The position numbers were made by a program, and so were the translations under genes. The notes under the pieces are model-generated. The model was not told where the DNA came from, did not search any database, and saw only the letters and a list, made by a program, of their open reading frames with translations. From NCBI GenBank assembly GCA_905178155.1, contig CAJINV010000009.1:3094768-3158767 (forward strand): a stretch of DNA of 64,000 nucleotides. Direction: 5' to 3'. The stretch is from Amoebophrya sp. A120. Its lineage: Eukaryota; Sar; Dinophyceae; Syndiniales; Amoebophryaceae. Positions 1-8,823 of this stretch are shown piece by piece. Numbering within the stretch: position 1 is the stretch's first letter; each line of letters begins with the position of its first letter.

Positions 1-1060
1 TCTGGCCGCGGCTTTGCTCCGTGTCCCCGTGCCAGTTTGCGCGAGAAACCGGGCACCGCCCTCGCCCAATTCTGGGGGGGGAGCGGCTTTGCTCGCTCCA
101 TGTGCCAGCGCGGCGGAAGCGGTTCTGGCCGCGGCTTTGCTCCGTGTCCCCGTGCCAGTTTGCGCGAGAAACCGGGCGCCGCCCTCGCCCAATTCTGGGG
201 GGCAGCGGTTTTGCTCCGTGTGCCAGTGCGGCGGAGAAGGGTTCTGGCCGCGGCTTTGCTCCGTGTCCCCGTGCCAGTTTGCGCAAAAACCCGGGCAAAG
301 CCCTCGGTCGCCCAATTCCGGGGGGGCAGCGGTTTTGCTCCGTGTGCCAGTGCGGCGGAAGCGGTTCTGGCCGTGGTTTTGCTCCGTGTCCCCGTGCCAG
401 TTTGCGCGAGAAACCGGGCACCGCCTTCGCGCGCCCAGTTGATTCTGCGATGCTTCGGGCCACGATTTTGCTTCATGTCTCCGTGCCCTTTCCCGCGCGA
501 GACCCCACCGACCGGGCAGCGCCTTGCTTCGCCCAATTGACAGACTGGGGGAAGCTTCTGGCCGCGGTTTTGCTCCGTGTCCACGTGCCAGCTTGCGCGA
601 GAAACCGGGCACCGCCTTCGCCCTTTTGTATGTACTCCGGGAAGCTTCTGGCCATGGTTTTGCTCCATGGCCCCATGCCAGTCTGCGCGAGAAACCGGGC
701 ACCAGCCACCTTCGCCCAATGTATTCTGGGGAGCTTCCGGCCGCGGTTTTGCTCCGTGCCCCCATGCCATTTTGCGCGAGGAACTTACTAACCGGGCGCC
801 GCCTTCGCCCTTTTCATTCTGGAAAGCTTTCGGCCCCGGCTTTGCTTCGTGCCCCCGTGTCAATTTGCGCGAGAAACAAACCGGCCACCGCCTTCGCCCG
901 GTGGATTTACTCCGGGAGGGAACCCTCTGGCCGCGGCTTTGCTCTGTGTCCACATGCCGGCTTGCGCGAGAATTCCGGGCACCGCCTGCGCCCAATGAAA
1001 TATGGGAAGCGGCAAAAGCCTGGCGCCGGTTTCGCTAGCTGCTAGATGAAGGCCGGCCTG
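1..1060. repeat. GC-rich minisatellite array 1
   Basis: Imperfect tandem units of roughly 90-125 bp, each with a core like CGCGGCTTTGCTCCGTG followed by GTTTGCGCGAGAAACCGGGC. Cores recur near 1, 125, 243, 366, 556, 646, 735, 829 and 928. Several frames stay open because the unit is GC-rich and lacks stops. The translations are shifted copies of each other, so no gene is called. The array continues beyond the left edge of the window. Confidence 0.9.
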
Positions 1061-1092
1061 CTGTCTTGCGCGGTTTTGCTGCGTGCCCCCAT

Positions 1093-1792
1093 ATGAACGG
1101 ACAGAATACAAAAGCCTGCGCATGCTTTCTGGCTCTACTTCTAGATACTTCTAGAAGTAGAGCCGCCAGCCCATACTTTTAGCAGTAGACCCAACGCGAC
1201 ACTATACCCCACCGGTACGCAGAAAAGCGGCAAAATTTTGCACATGATCCACGCCTTACGCCTAGAAGGGGAAGGGGATGGCATAGAGCCAGCAGTCGAA
1301 GCTCTGGCGGTTGACTCGGCCCTCTGCCGGACTTACCTATCTCGCGACCGCTCTTACTGCTGCCAGGTTCATCGTCTAGAATCATTCTAGACACGTGGCG
1401 AAATCTCCGGAAGCTCTTGGCTTTTCTAGGAAATTGCACCACTTTGCTAGAAAAAGGCCAGAAAATTGAAAAATTTGGAGCATTTCCTAGAAGGATTCTG
1501 GATCAGCTTACCACTTGCCGCCTTTTCTTAGTGCCCAATCGGACACCTGGCCCCCTTGGCCCCAGGGGGATCATTGGAGACGGCCAGCGCGGCAAACGCC
1601 GTCCAGTGTTTGTTAGCGCCTTGGGCACTGGCGTTGGTGCAGAAGGTTTTGCACCTGGAAAATATCCGAAAGTCGCTGCTCGGCTAAGGGCGCGGCGGCC
1701 CTGAGAAGGTGCAGCGACGCCTTCTACTTCTAGAAGTTTCTAGAAGTACAGCTAGAAAGCATACGCAGGTTTTTGTATTCTGTCCATTGATA
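1093..1792. mobile_element. 700-bp TIR element inserted in the minisatellite
   Basis: Imperfect terminal inverted repeats of about 70 bp (left end GGACAGAATACAAAAGCCTG, right end its near complement) bound the segment. The same 9 bp, TGCCCCCAT, lies immediately outside both ends (1084-1092 and 1793-1801). The minisatellite pattern breaks at this word on the left and resumes from it on the right. Inside there is no convincing coding sequence, so this is a non-autonomous, MITE-like element. Long TIRs plus a 9-bp duplication resemble Mutator-like elements, which is an inference. Confidence 0.75.
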
Positions 1793-1794
1793 TG

Positions 1795-3625
1795 CCCCCA
1801 TGCCGCAAAGCGTAAAAAAATGGGCGCCGGCTTCGCTTGCTTCCAAGAAGCCAGCCGCGAGGCCTTTCGGCGTGGTTTTGCTCCGTGCCCCCATGCGGGA
1901 AAGGAAGCGGCAAAAACCTGGCGCCGGTTTCGCTAGCTGCTAGAAAGCCACCCGCAAAGCTTTTCGGCGCGGTTTTTCTCCCTGCACCCATGCGGAAAAG
2001 CGCCAAAAAATGGGCGTCGGCAGGCTTCGCCTGCTTCCACAAACTGAACCGGGAGGCTTTTCGGCGTGGTTTTGCTCCGTGCTCCCATGCGGGAAACCGG
2101 CAAAAACCTGGCGCCGGTTTCGCTAGCTGCTGAAAAGCCAACCGCACAGCTTTCTCGCGCGGCTTTGCCCCGTGCCCCGGAAAACAAAGCGGCAAAAGGC
2201 TGTTTATAAAAATAAAGTCCCCCATGCGGAAAACAAAGGGCGGGAAAAGATAGACGCCGGCTCCGCTTGCTTCCAAAAAGCCAGCCCGCCGCGACGCTTT
2301 TTGGCGGTGTTCCGCTCCGTGCCCCCATGCAGGAAAGTGGCAAAAACCTGGCGCCGTTTTCGCTAGCTGCTAGAAGGCCGACCGCAAGGCCGCGCGGCGC
2401 GGTTTTGTTCCGTGCCCCTATGCGGAAAAGCGCCAAAAAATGGGCGCCGGCTTCGCTTGCTTTCAAAAAGCCAGCCGGGAAGCTTTTTGGCGTGGTTTTG
2501 CCCCGTGCCCCCATGCGGGACAACGGCAAAAACCTGGCGCCGGCTTCGCTAGCTGCTAGAAAGCCAACCGCAGCGCTTTTTTGCGCGGTTATGCCCCGCG
2601 CCCCCATGCGGTAAAGCGTGAAAAAATGGGCGCCGGCTTCGCTTGCTACCAAAAACCGGCCGCGAAGCCTTTTGGCGTGGTTTTGCCCCGTGCCCCCATG
2701 CGGGAAAGTTGTAAAAGCCTGGCGCCGGTTTCGCCAGTTGCTAGAAAGCTAAGCGCAAAGCTTCTCGGCGCGGTTTGTCTCCGTTCCCCCATGCGGAAAG
2801 CGCCAAAAAATGGGCGCCGGCTTCGCTTGTTTTCACAAAGCCAGCCGGGAGCGAGGCCCCAAGCTTTTTGGCGCGGCTTTGCTCCGTGGCCCCATGCGGC
2901 AAAGCGTGGCAAAATGGGCGCTGGCTTCGCTTGCTTCGCTCATCCAAAAAGCCAGCCGCGGCGCTTTGTGGTATGGTTTTGCTCCGTGCCCCAATGCGGG
3001 AAGGCGGCAAAACTCTGGCGGCGGCTTCGCTAGCTGGTAGAAAGCCAGCCACAAAGCTTTCCGCTTCTGGTGCCCCATGCGGAAAAGCGCCAAAGCATGG
3101 GCGTCGGCTTCGCTTGCTTCCAAAAAGCCACGCGCGAAGCTTTTTGGCGTGGCTTTGCTCCGTGCCCCCATGCGGGAAAGCGGCAAGAACCTGGCGCCGG
3201 CTTCATTCGCTAGCTGCCAGAAGGCCAGCGGCAAAGCTTTCCGGCGCGGTTTTGCTCCGTGCTCCCATGCGGAAAAGCGTGAAAAAATGGGCGCCGGGTT
3301 CGCTTGCTTTCAAAAAGACAGGCGCGAGGCTTTTCGGCGTGGTTTTGCTCCGTGCCCACATGCGGGAAAGCGGCAAAAACCCGGCGCCGGCTTCGCTAGC
3401 TGCTGGAATGAAAGCCAGCGGCAAAGCTTTCTGGCGCGGTTTTGTTTCGTGCCCCCATGCGGAAAAGCGTGGAAAAATGAGCGCCGGCTTCGCTTGCTTC
3501 CGTCCGAAAAGCCGGCCGCGCAGCTTTTTTGCGTGGTTTTGCTTCCTTCGTGTCCCCATGCCAATCCCCGCGAGAAACCGGGCGCCGCCTTGCTGCGCCC
3601 AGTGTTTTGCGTTTTGTCGCCGCCT
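1795..3625. repeat. GC-rich minisatellite array 2
   Basis: Tandem units of about 190 bp with two related halves, one centred on GGCGCCGGCTTCGCTTGC and one on GGCGCCGGTTTCGCTAGC. Each half is followed by a TTTTGCTCCGTGCCCCCATG block. About nine to ten units are visible. The CCCCATGC block is shared with the edge of array 1, so both arrays probably derive from one array split by the element at 1093-1792. Long frames on both strands are translations of the repeat. Confidence 0.9.
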
Positions 3626-4267
3626 TTGCATTTGGTGATCAGCTGCTTCGATATGTGTGGGTCTGGAAGCGTCCAGCTTTAATTTGTGGCGGCTCATGCA
3701 AAATATGCATGACGAACAAAATTGGGCTCATGCAAAATACGCGGGACAAAGTGGATCACGCAAAATATGCATAAAAAAGTGGACCACGCACAATATGCGT
3801 GACAAAGTAGCCTGCATCATAGTGGATCAGGCCAAATATGCATGACAGACCTGGGCTCGTCCAGACCCAGACCTATCGGCCAAGGATATCGCATCGGCTG
3901 GAGTCGGGTAGAGTCGGGTCAGGTCACTTTGCCTTTCCCGAGCTATTTGCCCGACTTTACCCGACTCAAAACCTACCCTGGACCCGACTTTTGCCCGACT
4001 CTTCACCCGACTCCACAGCTCGTGTTTGTTTTTTTCCCCGAGCTGTATCGGTCGGTTGAGGAGTCGGGTTGAGTCGGTTCCTGGGTCGGTTCCTGGGTAG
4101 GCTGTACCCCCCCCTTCTTAAATCCACTGTCCCCTCGTGTTACCTACCCCGGAACCTACCCTGGAACCTACCCTGGAACCAGGGTAGGAATGCCAATTTT
4201 GGCTAGTTGCTGCAGTTTCAATAGTAATCTCGCGATCTCCCAGACCCAGACATATTTGCATTTGATA
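3626..4267 (-). mobile_element. Introner remnant with only its gene-proximal end intact
   Basis: The right edge is a perfect family-A end (CCAGACCCAGACATATTTG then CATTTGATA) followed by exon bases GAACA of the GH3 gene. No matching left end preceded by GAACA is found. The nearest candidate is a weak GTGGGTCTGGAAG at about 3657. The interior also contains GAGTCGGGT-type direct repeats and CTACCCTGGAAC repeats (3900-4190). The far end was lost or lies beyond the arrays. Confidence 0.55.
3690..3845. repeat. Short tandem repeat rich in CATGCAAAATATGCATGAC
   Basis: Four to five degenerate units of about 28-35 bp built on CATGCAAAATATGCATGAC and ending in ACAAAGTGGA or similar. The GCATGACA word is the one found inside the introners of this window, so this may be amplified introner interior. 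Confidence 0.6.
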
Positions 4268-5349
4268 GAACATCCTCCTGGTCAAATCATTGAGCCAGCC
4301 CAGCCGCTTCGTGTGCCCGCACATGGTGATGCCGTCGGCCTCGTTGTACCCACACATGACGGCCTGGCTGCCGCCCGCGAGCCCGGCCACGAAGGGCTTG
4401 ACGTACAGCTCCATACTGGCCTCCATGGGCACGACGGCGTTGGAGGCGCCGGTGTTGCGCCCCCGCTCCCAGTCGTTGTTGTCGTAATGCTTAAGCGTGG
4501 ACAGCTGGGCCTGACTGGTGATGCCCCGCACCACCGCGTCCGCGTGCCACGCACCCACGACCGGGTCCTCGCAGCCGAGGTACTCGAAATTACGCCCGTT
4601 CCGCGGGTGGTGGTGCAGCTGTACGCCGGGCCCGAGAATGACGTGGCTATGAGACTACACAACCCCCCCCTAAGCCTAACCTTTCATTCGTGTAAGTAAT
4701 TGCAGGAACAGCAATACAAACACCACCTCACCACAAGTGGAGCCTGTGCATGACATTAAATTGATGCACCTAGAGCAGTACTGTTTGAGCTCCCGGACGA
4801 ATCTGTCATGCATAAATAGAATTGACGCAGGGGAGCGATTGGAGTTGAGATTTTGCATGAGAGATGAGCGCGAGGGGGAGTAGTTGTGCACTCTCATAAT
4901 GGCTGCCATGGTGCGCGAAGGTTTTCGCCAGGGCAATGCCGTACATCATGCTGTACTCGTAGTCGAAGGAAAACCCGACTGCCCCGCCGGAGGGGAACGA
5001 GATAGCCTTGCTATTCATCCCGCTCGGCGCCCCGTTGTAGCCGCCCGTCCGAAACTCTCGGCACAATCGAAATACCTCCGCGCGCGCGAGCCAACAAAGC
5101 CGTCTTCACCGCCACCGTCGCTGTCTCTTGCTTGCCTTTGATGTCCGTCTGAACAACAGACCCGCCGTCTTTCTTGGACAGTTTTAACTTCTTGTTCCCG
5201 GAAGCGGCAGACGCCTGTTGCGTTCCAGTCGTGAAAAACAGCGGGAAAAGAAGGTGGAGCAGCACTACAAACGGGCTAGAAATAAATGGGAAAGCGGGTC
5301 GCCGGAAGTTGTGCGCCCCGAAAGCGCGCTGCCTTTGCTGGGTCAACAT
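4268..5349 (-). CDS. Glycoside hydrolase family 3 (beta-glucosidase-like), 5' part only
   Basis: GH3 enzymes release terminal beta-linked sugars, usually glucose, from oligosaccharides; this copy has a hydrophobic N-terminal segment (PFVVLLHLLFPLFF, about residues 30-45) and may be secreted. Exon 1 (5349-4899) and exon 2 (4642-4268) join across an introner to give ILGPGVQLHHHPRNGRNFEY and then LSTLKHYDNNDWE, GH3 substrate-site motifs, and MCGYNEADG. The catalytic-nucleophile SDW motif should come in the next exon, which is not seen: the gene runs into an introner remnant and minisatellites. Near 5075-5105, within a CGCGCGCG run, the signal-peptide frame and the GH3 frame differ by one base, so either an assembly error, an overlooked intron or a true frameshift is present. 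The gene is therefore a partial gene or a pseudogene. Start chosen at the first ATG before the hydrophobic segment. Confidence 0.65.
4648..4898. mobile_element. Introner, family F
   Basis: TIRs of the type TATGAG(N)TGCACAACT-CCCCC. Flanking 5-mers GTGGC and ATGGC differ at one base. Precise removal joins GSH to VILGPGV in the GH3 frame. Confidence 0.85.
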
Positions 5350-6414
5350 TTTTGAGTTTTTCCAATAGAACACAATAAGCTCAAGACGCCCTTCTGCGAA
5401 AAAAATCTAAAACGTTCAACACGTGCCTAGATATAATTAAGGAAGCTCTTGCAAGAAATTCTTTACTGGCATAAACTAGCACGACGAGAAACTAGACAGA
5501 AGAGCGGCCGAGAGCTTTCTTACAGCACATTGTTTGATTTGTACGTGCTAGACACACGTTGTAGCATACGCTTCCGTGGCCTTCAATTGATATAAGACAA
5601 AAGTAGACATCACGACCGAAATAAAAGCCACAGAAAATTAGAATTACTTACCCACATTATAAGCGCGACGACTGACAACCAACGATGAATTATTCCACGA
5701 CTTCTTTATCTTTTGCGAACAAGTGCATCAACGAAATGGGACGAGGTTCTTTCGGTATTCATTTCCCGTGGAGCAGACTGCACTTCTCCTAACACGAACA
5801 ATTCACGAATTTGATTCTAACAGGTGATCTTCCGGGACATCAGGATGAAAATAATAATAACTATTCAGAAATGAGTCATCGGTGGCCTATATATATAATC
5901 TATAGGAGGGCTCTTAGAAAATTTTTCTAAGAGAAATTGCTTAGGCGGTACCTCTTAAGAAGGTGTCTTAAGAGCGAAGCTCTGTTAAAAAGCAAAGCTG
6001 CAAAACCGCAACCCCAACACTCTAGGTTTAGAAAGTGCCTCAGCAAACTTCGCTGTGGCACTGTGGGGACCAAAAATCCTGCATGCGCGTCCTCCACGCG
6101 GGCGGTCCCTGGGAATGTTGCAACGCCGCAACATTGCAAACAGCCGCGACACTGCTTTCGGATCTCGAAGTCTCTTCGAGGCTTTCGTTTTTTGGCGGCG
6201 TGTCGGTTCCCGGCTGATGCATGCAGGTACCGGGGTAGGGAGACCATGAACTGTGTACACTGGTGAAAAAGGGTAATAAAGATGAGAGTCGGTATTGTTT
6301 GTACGAGTGACACAGGGGAGACCCCTGATAGCAAACGCGGCCAGGCTTCAAGCGGAAAAATGTTTCGGTCTTGTTTCTGCGGGTGAGCAAGGGCGGCACA
6401 AATTTCAATCGGTA
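5350..6414. other. Intergenic region upstream of the GH3 gene
   Basis: Mostly unstructured AT-richer sequence. It holds the first copy of a 50-65-bp dispersed repeat (5813-5865), a short TA run near 5887-5905, and self-complementary CTTAAGA words around 5940-5975. No coding sequence is supported. The divergent arrangement with the plus-strand exons downstream suggests promoters here, but no element can be named. Confidence 0.5.
5813..5865 (+). repeat. Dispersed repeat copy 1
   Basis: Begins GATTCTAACAGGTGATC, then GGGACATCAGGATGAAA. Two more copies lie at 7047 and 8162 in the same orientation. Confidence 0.8.
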
Positions 6415-7021
6415 GAGCAAGGGATCTTCTTCAAGCACCTCTCGCCCACCGGCGGTGCCCGAAGTGCGGATATTTCCCAATGAACAGATCGGAGGCTCTT
6501 CTTCCAGCACTTCTCGCCCACCCGTTTCTAATAGCGCCAGCAACAATACTTTTTCTCTTCCTACCGCGCATGAAAATGCCAGCGCGTCAACTGCACCTCC
6601 GGGCTTCTCACTACCAAACATCAATGCGAAACGAGTTAGGGGGAAAGGCGGAGGCAAAGGAGGAGGCAAAAAAGGGAAAAGGAGCCACGGCTTTGAGAAC
6701 GGGGGCAAGCCAGCCCGTGTAAATGTACCGCAACCGCTACGACGGGGGCAGGAGCTACACAACAAGTACATGGGCACAATCCGCTGGCTCGAATGTGATT
6801 GCGGCGTGCCTTACTTAGAGAGCTGCGCCTACACGGAAGATGTGAAGAGTTACTGTCTTTATTGTGCGCAAAAACCCCACCACCCCACCCCCACATCAGG
6901 CAGAAAATATGTGATGCTGGATTTGGATACGGAACAAGCTAGAAAAGCAACAAGCGCATTTGTTGCGTTGTTTGCAGGCACTTTGTCATGCTGTTTTTCC
7001 ATCTTTTCCTTTCCGGCATGA
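6415..7021 (+). CDS. Gly/Ser- and Lys-rich protein exon with a Cys cluster
   Basis: Function unknown. The frame opens after a possible TAG acceptor near 6415 and contains two copies of GSSSSTSRPP, an Asn/Ser stretch, a basic GGGKGGGKKGKRS segment, then WLECDCGVPYLESC and YCLYC, whose spaced cysteines could bind zinc. There is no early ATG, so an upstream exon is likely. After about 6860 the sequence reads TATTGTGCGCAAAAACCCC, resembling the start of a family-E introner, with TTGTCATGC/GCATGACAA words inside (6985-7022). The last 50 codons may therefore be intron rather than protein. It is unclear whether this exon joins the Gln-rich frame starting at 7388. It is the only likely plus-strand gene region in the window. 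Confidence 0.4.
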
Positions 7022-7046
7022 CAACGTGGCTCGTGCGTCACAATTT

Positions 7047-7110
7047 GATTCTAACAGGTGATCAGCATCAGGGACATCAGGATGAAAATATTTTTATGAC
7101 GATCAGAAAC
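7047..7110 (+). repeat. Dispersed repeat copy 2
   Basis: Same word order as the copy at 5813, with AGCATCA in place of TTCC between the two cores. It shares TTTATGACGATCA with copy 3 further on. Confidence 0.8.
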
Positions 7111-7387
7111 TGTGGTTCGTTTTACATATATGATGGCTGAAAATTGCCGTCCCCACATCGTGTGGGGCCCATCGTTTTGGGCTTTTTTTGAGAGAGAGCG
7201 TAAGAGCGTAGATAGGAAGCTGCTAATTAGTCTTTTTTCATCCTAAGCAGCAGTAGAAAAGAATGAAAAGCGTGGTCCTCGTTTCCTCCTGTGAATCTTC
7301 TCGACCAGAGGCTGTGGCCTTGGGCTGGCCCCCGGACCGAGCGCAGATCCTTCACGCAATGGAGTAGACATTGGGAGGTGGAACGAG

Positions 7388-8176
7388 ATGTATGTGAAAG
7401 GAGGAGGAAAACCCCACTTCCAACAGTGGCCGACCGGGCCTCCGGGAGCTGGGAAGGGACAAGTAGGGCAACAACCTCCAACCTACAACCAGCCGGGGCC
7501 ACCTAACACATACCCACCCAACCAAAGCCTCCAGCCCCAACAGAACCAGCAGCTGCAGCATCCGGGACAGCCTTTTGGTTCTCTGCCACAACAACAATGT
7601 TTCGCTCCGCAGCCGCTGGAGCAGGTACCTGGTGGTGTAGTCGGCCAATGGCAGCAGCAGCAAGGTGGGACACAACTACCACAACAACAGGGTGGTGGCG
7701 TTGGTATCGGAGGACAATTAGGTATGTCGCCGGGCGTCCCACAGCAAGGTCTACAGCCCTCTCCTCCGCCCCCGCCGCAAAATTGGAATCAGCTCCAGTC
7801 CGCACCCATTATCAACCAACAACAACTGCCGCCTCCGCTTGCCTCCCCCCCAGCCAGCTTGCAGGACCACCTCTTCGCACAGCCCTACCAACAACAATTT
7901 GGGACGCAGCCTCCCGGCACGAACATGTGGAATACCCAGCCCACACCAATGGCTCCCGGTCCCCAGACACAACAGCTGCAGCCGTCGCCATGCTTTGCGC
8001 AGCAGATGCAACATGGACAAGGAGGGCAACTACAACAGGGGTGCGCAGGAGGGCAACAACAACCGCAACTGCAGCACGACAAGCTGGTGCAGATGTTGGA
8101 GTCGTTGCAGGAGAAGCAGATAGCTTTCCCGCTGGTAAGCAGGTCGAACCTTTTGGGGGACGATTCTAACAGGTGA
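7388..8176 (+). CDS. Gln/Pro/Gly-rich low-complexity protein
   Basis: The 262-codon frame is dominated by Gln, Pro and Gly (for example QPQQNQQLQ, PSPPPPPQNW and HGQGGQLQQG) and ends with a short possible amphipathic helix, HDKLVQMLESLQEKQ. No folded domain is recognised. Similar composition occurs in RNA-binding and transcription cofactors, but that is only composition. The ATG at 7388 is the first in frame; an exon of the frame ending near 6860 could precede it. A 34-codon reading frame (7254-7358) lies just upstream. The last codons (GDDSNR then stop) fall inside dispersed repeat copy 3, so the repeat supplies the stop codon. Confidence 0.5.
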   Translation: MYVKGGGKPHFQQWPTGPPGAGKGQVGQQPPTYNQPGPPNTYPPNQSLQPQQNQQLQHPGQPFGSLPQQQCFAPQPLEQVPGGVVGQWQQQQGGTQLPQQQGGGVGIGGQLGMSPGVPQQGLQPSPPPPPQNWNQLQSAPIINQQQLPPPLASPPASLQDHLFAQPYQQQFGTQPPGTNMWNTQPTPMAPGPQTQQLQPSPCFAQQMQHGQGGQLQQGCAGGQQQPQLQHDKLVQMLESLQEKQIAFPLVSRSNLLGDDSNR

Positions 8177-8220
8177 TCTTCCGGGACATCAGGATGAAAC
8201 TATTTTATGACGATCAAACA
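8162..8220 (+). repeat. Dispersed repeat copy 3
   Basis: GATTCTAACAGGTGATC and GGGACATCAGGATGAAA as in copy 1, then TTTATGACGATCA as in copy 2. It overlaps the 3' end of the Gln-rich frame. Confidence 0.8.
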
Positions 8221-8823
8221 TGTTGTGATTGTTCAATGAGATTCTTTTGCGTCCGCCGAGACGGGACCCATACGGGCGAATTTACCTATACACAGCGCGG
8301 GAAGAATACATGAACCAACCTAAGACAAAAATCCATCCATACAGACAAGCACACGATTTTTTTGATTTGAAGATGGTACGCCCGGGCGCGCAAGTTCCGC
8401 ACTTCTGATGGTGCAGCACGAGCACTCCCGCCAGTTCCGCACTTCTGACGAACACGACCGCAGAGAAGTAAACGCAGCGTCCTCTAGTGCGCAACACGAC
8501 TTCTTCTCGGTGAAAACAAGTTAATACTTGTTTCGAAAAAATCCTCCTGGTCAACATTTTTCCTCTTGCATTCGTGACCTAAAAACATAATCGAGAAAAC
8601 ATCACATTTGGTAAGCTGTTTATCAGTTCCCGGGACCGTAGTTCTCAATGGCGCTGCGGCGGTACAACTGACCAAAACCACGATGTCTTTCTCTAGCAAG
8701 TCCGCTCAGAACAACATCACCACAGTCTGAACCAGAAAGCACTAAGTACTATCCCACCCGATGGCCGGCGCGCGCTTCGGGAAATAAACCTCTAGGATTT
8801 TCATTTTTTCACTTCAACCACTT
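8221..8823. other. Intergenic region between convergent genes
   Basis: Lies between the 3' ends of the plus-strand Gln-rich frame and the minus-strand ferredoxin gene. No gene, introner or clear structural element is seen. Confidence 0.5.

Noticed and set aside
1-3638. Many long open frames on both strands in the first 3.6 kb
   Set aside because: They are translations of GC-rich tandem units without stops; products repeat with unit periodicity and frames overlap on both strands.
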